A DNA stretch of 64,000 nt from Azospirillum thiophilum (GTDB lineage: Bacteria > Pseudomonadota > Alphaproteobacteria > Azospirillales > Azospirillaceae). The translations under genes were made by a program, and so were the position numbers. Shown piece by piece: positions 61,250-64,000 of the stretch (position 1 is the first letter of the stretch; each line of letters begins with the position of its first letter). The notes below the pieces were generated by a model. That model worked only from the letters and a program-made list of their open reading frames with translations, searched no databases and was not told the DNA's origin. Location of the stretch: contig NZ_CP012404.1 of NCBI RefSeq assembly GCF_001305595.1, forward strand, positions 124,001-188,000, read 5' to 3'.

Positions 61250-62850
61250 GGCAGGGTTCCCTTTCCAGCTTTTCCGCCGGTGTCCAGCGCCCCCATCACG
61301 CAGGCCAGGATGCGGTCGCGCGCGTCGTCGTCGGGGGCGGCGTCCAGCGTGCGGCGCAGCGCCAGCAGCGCCTCGGCATAGCGGTTGTGCCAGTCGCGGC
61401 CGGCAAGCCCGGCGGCGGCGAGGCGGGCATGGCGCTCGGCCGGTTCCAGCGGGCGCGGGGCGGCGAGGTCGACACGGTCGTCCAGCGCGGGCAGGGCGAT
61501 GCGCTCCGGAGCCCAGCCCTTGTCGAGCAGGCCCTGGCGGAGCGAGGCGCGGGCGGCCTCCTCACCATGGACCAGGAACAGGCCGTGGCCGACGCCGTGC
61601 CGTGCCGCAACCCAATTGAGCAGGGCCGAGCGGTCGGCATGGCCGGAATAGACATCGATGGAGCGCAGCCGCGCCTTCACCGCGATCTCCTCGCCATGGA
61701 TACGGACGCGGGGCGTGCCCTCCTGCAGCAGCCGTCCCAGCGTGCCGGGCGCCTGGTAGCCGACCAGCAGAACCGTGTCCTGCGGGCGCCACAGCCGGTT
61801 CTTCAGGTGATGGCGGATGCGGCCGGCATCGCACATGCCGCTGGCCGCCATGACGATGGCGCCGCCGGACAGGCTGTTCAGCCGCTGGCTCTCCGGCACG
61901 CTGCGGACATGGTGGAGGTTGGCGCGGGTGAAGGGATCGCCGTCGGTCTCCAGATCGTCGAGATGGCGGCGGAAGACGCCGGTTACCGCATCGGCCAGCG
62001 GCGAATCGAGGAAGACGTCCACCGCCGGCACCTGACCGGTGTCGAACAGGCAGTCGAGGTCGTAGAGCAGCTCCTGCGTGCGCTCAACCGCGAAGGCCGG
62101 GATCAGCAGCACGCCGCCGGCCGCCAGCGCCGCCGTCACCTCCGCCCGTAACACCGCCTGCCGCCCGGCCTCGTCGAGGTCGGTGCGGTCGCGGTCGCCG
62201 TAGGTGGTCTCCAGCACCATCCAGTCGGGCCGCTCGGGGCCGTCGGCGTCGGCGTGGAAGCTCTTGCCGCCGGGGCCGAGGTCGCCGGAGAACAGGATGC
62301 GGGTCGGTTCCGCGCCCCCGTCCATGGCTTCGATCTCGATGGAGGCGGATCCCAGGATGTGGCCGGCCTGCCAGAAGCGGGCGCGCAGGCCCGGCAGGAT
62401 CTGGACCCAGCGGTCGTACTCGACCCGGCGCAGCCGGCGCAGGCTGCGGATGGCGTCGTCCTGGGTGTAGATCGGCTGGACGGCGGCCCGGCCGCGCTGG
62501 CGGTTGCGGCGGTTCAGCCGCTCCACCTCGCCCTCCTGGATATAGCCGCTGTCGGGCAGCATGTAGTCCAGCAGGTCGACCGTGCCGCCGGTGGCGAATA
62601 TTCGGCCGCGGAAGCCCAGCCGCGTCAGCTTGGGCAGCAGGCCGGAATGGTCGATGTGGGCATGGGTCAGCAGCACCGCCCGGATCGCGGCGGGGTCGAA
62701 GGGGAAGGGGCGGTAGTTCAGCTCCCGGATCGTCTTGGTGCCCTGGAACATGCCGCAATCGATCAGCACGTCGCCCTCGGGCGTCGACAGGCGGAAGCAG
62801 GAGCCGGTCACCGTTCCGGCGGCGCCGTGGAAGGTCAGCGACAGGGACAT
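61246..62850 (-). CDS. MBL-fold/beta-CASP RNA exonuclease-like hydrolase
   Basis: A 534-residue metallo-beta-lactamase protein of the beta-CASP type (YSH1/CPSF-like). The metal motif is LLTHAHIDHSGLLP (H63, H65, D67, H68). The next metal ligands lie in WQAGHILGSASIEIE (His) and FSGDLGPGG (Asp). Beta-CASP motifs follow: TTYGDRDR, IPAFAVERTQELLYDL, VMAASGMCDAGRIRHHLKN and DVYSGHADRSALLNW. Proteins of this type process RNA ends. A long alpha-helical C-terminus includes YAEALLALRRTLDA. ATG 62850 has AAGGAG 7 bases upstream. Its stop overlaps the hlyD-like start, linking a nuclease to an exporter operon. Confidence 0.9.
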   Translation of the reverse strand: MSLSLTFHGAAGTVTGSCFRLSTPEGDVLIDCGMFQGTKTIRELNYRPFPFDPAAIRAVLLTHAHIDHSGLLPKLTRLGFRGRIFATGGTVDLLDYMLPDSGYIQEGEVERLNRRNRQRGRAAVQPIYTQDDAIRSLRRLRRVEYDRWVQILPGLRARFWQAGHILGSASIEIEAMDGGAEPTRILFSGDLGPGGKSFHADADGPERPDWMVLETTYGDRDRTDLDEAGRQAVLRAEVTAALAAGGVLLIPAFAVERTQELLYDLDCLFDTGQVPAVDVFLDSPLADAVTGVFRRHLDDLETDGDPFTRANLHHVRSVPESQRLNSLSGGAIVMAASGMCDAGRIRHHLKNRLWRPQDTVLLVGYQAPGTLGRLLQEGTPRVRIHGEEIAVKARLRSIDVYSGHADRSALLNWVAARHGVGHGLFLVHGEEAARASLRQGLLDKGWAPERIALPALDDRVDLAAPRPLEPAERHARLAAAGLAGRDWHNRYAEALLALRRTLDAAPDDDARDRILACVMGALDTGGKAGKGTLP

Positions 62851-62872
62851 CGGAAGGCTCCTTCTTCTGAAC

Positions 62873-62934
62873 ATTCCCTCTCCCGTCTCGGGAGAGGGAA
62901 GGGGCCCGCCGCGAAGCGGTGGGAAGGGTGAGGG
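62873..62934. repeat. Dispersed palindromic element upstream of the MBL gene
   Basis: TTCCCTCTCCCGTCTCGGGAGAGGGAA (62874-62900) is a near-perfect hairpin, followed by CCCGCCGCGAAGCGGTGGG and AAGGGTGAGGGG. It is the inverted partner of the element at 62972. Confidence 0.85.
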
Positions 62935-62971
62935 GTGATCGAAGGAACCATGCGGTTCTCAATTCCCGCAC

Positions 62972-63029
62972 TGCCCCTCACCCTCCCCACTTCGTGGGTC
63001 CCCTCCCTCTCCCGGGGCGGGAGAGGGCA
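62972..63029. repeat. Dispersed palindromic element, inverted relative to the one at 62873
   Basis: CCCCTCACCCTCCCCACTTCGTGGGTCCCC is followed by CCCTCTCCCGGGGCGGGAGAGGG (63002-63027). With its neighbour it forms a large inverted pair of about 155 bp between the AMP phosphorylase stop and the MBL start, likely a terminator or mRNA-stabilising structure. Confidence 0.85.
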
Positions 63030-63035
63030 TTGTTG

Positions 63036-64000
63036 TCACCCCACCACCACCCCGCTGTCGTCCGCCGCAAAGGCCTGGGCGAAGGTGAAGTCGGCGTTGG
63101 TGCCGGCATGGATGCGGTAGAGCGGTTCGCCCCGGCGCACGCGCTCGCCGACCTTGCGCAGCAGGTCGATGCCCGCGCCCTTGTCGTTGGGGGCGCCGGC
63201 CAGCCGCGCGATGCGGGCGAGGCGGTAGCAGTCGAGCGAGGCGACCACCCCGTCGGCCGGGGCCGCGACCTCGGCGACCAGCGTGCCGAGGGTCGCCACC
63301 GCGGGCGGCGGTCCCTGCATGGCGATGATCCTCTCCATGGTGGCGAGCGCGGCGCCGGACTCCAGCAGGTTGCGCGCCCGGCTGCATCCCGCTCCGCCGC
63401 GCACCGCCGGGTCGAATTCCAGGATGCGGCCGGCCAGCAGCAGGGCGCGCTCCCTGAGGTCGGCCGGGGCGGCGGGATCGTTGCGCAGCACCGCCATGAC
63501 GTCGCGCGCCTCCAGAACCGGGCCGATGCCGCGCCCGACCGGCTGCGAGCCGTCGGTGACCGCCACCTCCAGCGTCAGGCCGAGCCGGTCGCCGACATGC
63601 TCGAACAGCTTGCGCAGCCGCACCGCCTCGCCCGCATTGCGGATCTTGGCGCTGGGGCCGACCGGGATGTCGATCAGCAGATGGGTGGAGCCGGCCGCCA
63701 CCTTCTTCGACAGGATGGAGGCGACCAGCTGTTCGCGGGTGTCGATGGCCAGCGGCCGTTCGACCGAGATCAGGATGTCGTCGGCCGGCGACAGCCGGAC
63801 ATGGCCGCCCCACACCAGGCAGCCCTTGGCCTCGCGCACCAGCGCCTGCATGCGCTCGACAGGAATGTCGACGTTGGCCAGCACCTCCATGGTGTCGGCG
63901 GTGCCGGCGGGCGAGGTGATGGCGCGCGACGAGGTCTTCGGGATCGGCAGGCCGTGGGCGGCGACGATCGGCACGACGATCATCGAGGTGCGGTTGCCGG
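63036..64000 (-). CDS. Archaeal-type AMP/thymidine phosphorylase, C-terminal part (start outside the window)
   Basis: The open frame ends at 63036 and is still open at the right edge, where the in-frame residues GNRTSMIVVPIVAAHGLPIPKTSSRAITSPAGTADTMEVLA place us inside the protein; the ATG at 63983 is internal. Motifs include KTSSRAITSPAGTADTMEVL, LVWGGHVRLSPADDILISVERPL, IDIPVGPSAKI and the C-terminal PYNP-like end (GDRLGLT...DKGAGIDLL, GEPLYRIHAGTN). This is the subgroup of archaeal AMP phosphorylase (DeoA homologues), which releases ribose 1,5-bisphosphate. About 320 residues of an expected 500 are seen. The role in PRPP or nucleotide recycling is inferred. Confidence 0.88.
   Translation of the reverse strand, partial: GNRTSMIVVPIVAAHGLPIPKTSSRAITSPAGTADTMEVLANVDIPVERMQALVREAKGCLVWGGHVRLSPADDILISVERPLAIDTREQLVASILSKKVAAGSTHLLIDIPVGPSAKIRNAGEAVRLRKLFEHVGDRLGLTLEVAVTDGSQPVGRGIGPVLEARDVMAVLRNDPAAPADLRERALLLAGRILEFDPAVRGGAGCSRARNLLESGAALATMERIIAMQGPPPAVATLGTLVAEVAAPADGVVASLDCYRLARIARLAGAPNDKGAGIDLLRKVGERVRRGEPLYRIHAGTNADFTFAQAFAADDSGVVVG

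Overview
The window is a stretch of high-GC alphaproteobacterial chromosome, most likely from Azospirillum or a close relative. The strongest pointer is a P-II protein that reads like Azospirillum GlnZ as I remember it, with an aminotransferase gene close by. The GC-rich third codon positions, the dispersed CCCTCTCCCG-type palindromes and the gene families (isocitrate lyase with a divergent ScfR-type regulator, PaoABC, exoC-type mutase, DUF2239, DUF3750) fit the same group. No rRNA, tRNA, CRISPR array, insertion sequence or prophage gene was recognised.

Layout. 1-2.7 kb: the start of an O-antigen-ligase-like membrane protein, an array of 150-bp tandem repeats, a GNAT acetyltransferase and a small hypothetical gene. 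2.8-6.5 kb: peroxide defence (ahpC and ahpF on the minus strand, oxyR divergent). 6.6-12.9 kb: Mg2+ P-type ATPase, prephenate dehydrogenase, a chemoreceptor and a DJ-1/PfpI-like protein lacking the usual cysteine. 13.4-17.6 kb: isocitrate lyase and its divergent ScfR-like regulator, with a TTTGTAAA operator cluster between them, then ferredoxin-NADP reductase. 17.9-24.4 kb: a membrane GH17 protein, a LysE-type exporter, dapB, and a divergent zinc uptake locus (znuA / znuCB) around a Zur-like palindrome, then a 24-codon ORF. 24.5-32.3 kb: ftsK, an aminotransferase, DUF2239, glnZ, a UbiH-family hydroxylase and lolA. 32.4-38.2 kb: AraC regulator, a lower-GC lipoprotein gene, a Lin0512 protein, pobA/pobR and cysE. 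38.4-45.3 kb: periplasmic aldehyde oxidoreductase paoABC, DUF3750, a LysE-type exporter and an MFS transporter. 45.3-51.9 kb: an FHA protein, dacB, an orphan cheD, an EEP-family phosphoesterase, a small N-acetyltransferase and an RluA-family pseudouridine synthase. 52.3-56.1 kb: galU, ugd and a phosphomannomutase/phosphoglucomutase, i.e. sugar-nucleotide supply for surface polysaccharide. 56.2-64 kb: a minus-strand cluster of archaeal-type AMP (thymidine) phosphorylase, MBL/beta-CASP RNase-like protein, HlyD-like protein, RbbA-like fused ABC protein and ABC-2 permease; the last four are tightly coupled.

The most unusual items are: the 150-bp repeat array with a long hairpin in each unit; a family of dispersed palindromic elements, two of which lie in frame inside coding sequences (the RbbA-like linker and the HlyD-like C-terminus); the coupling of a beta-CASP nuclease to an RbbA-type exporter/ribosome ATPase next to AMP phosphorylase; the cysteine-less DJ-1 homologue; and several well-placed candidate operators (OxyR-spaced, ScfR, Zur, FNR/FixK and sigma-54). 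Functions are assigned from protein motifs read by eye; no database search was run.
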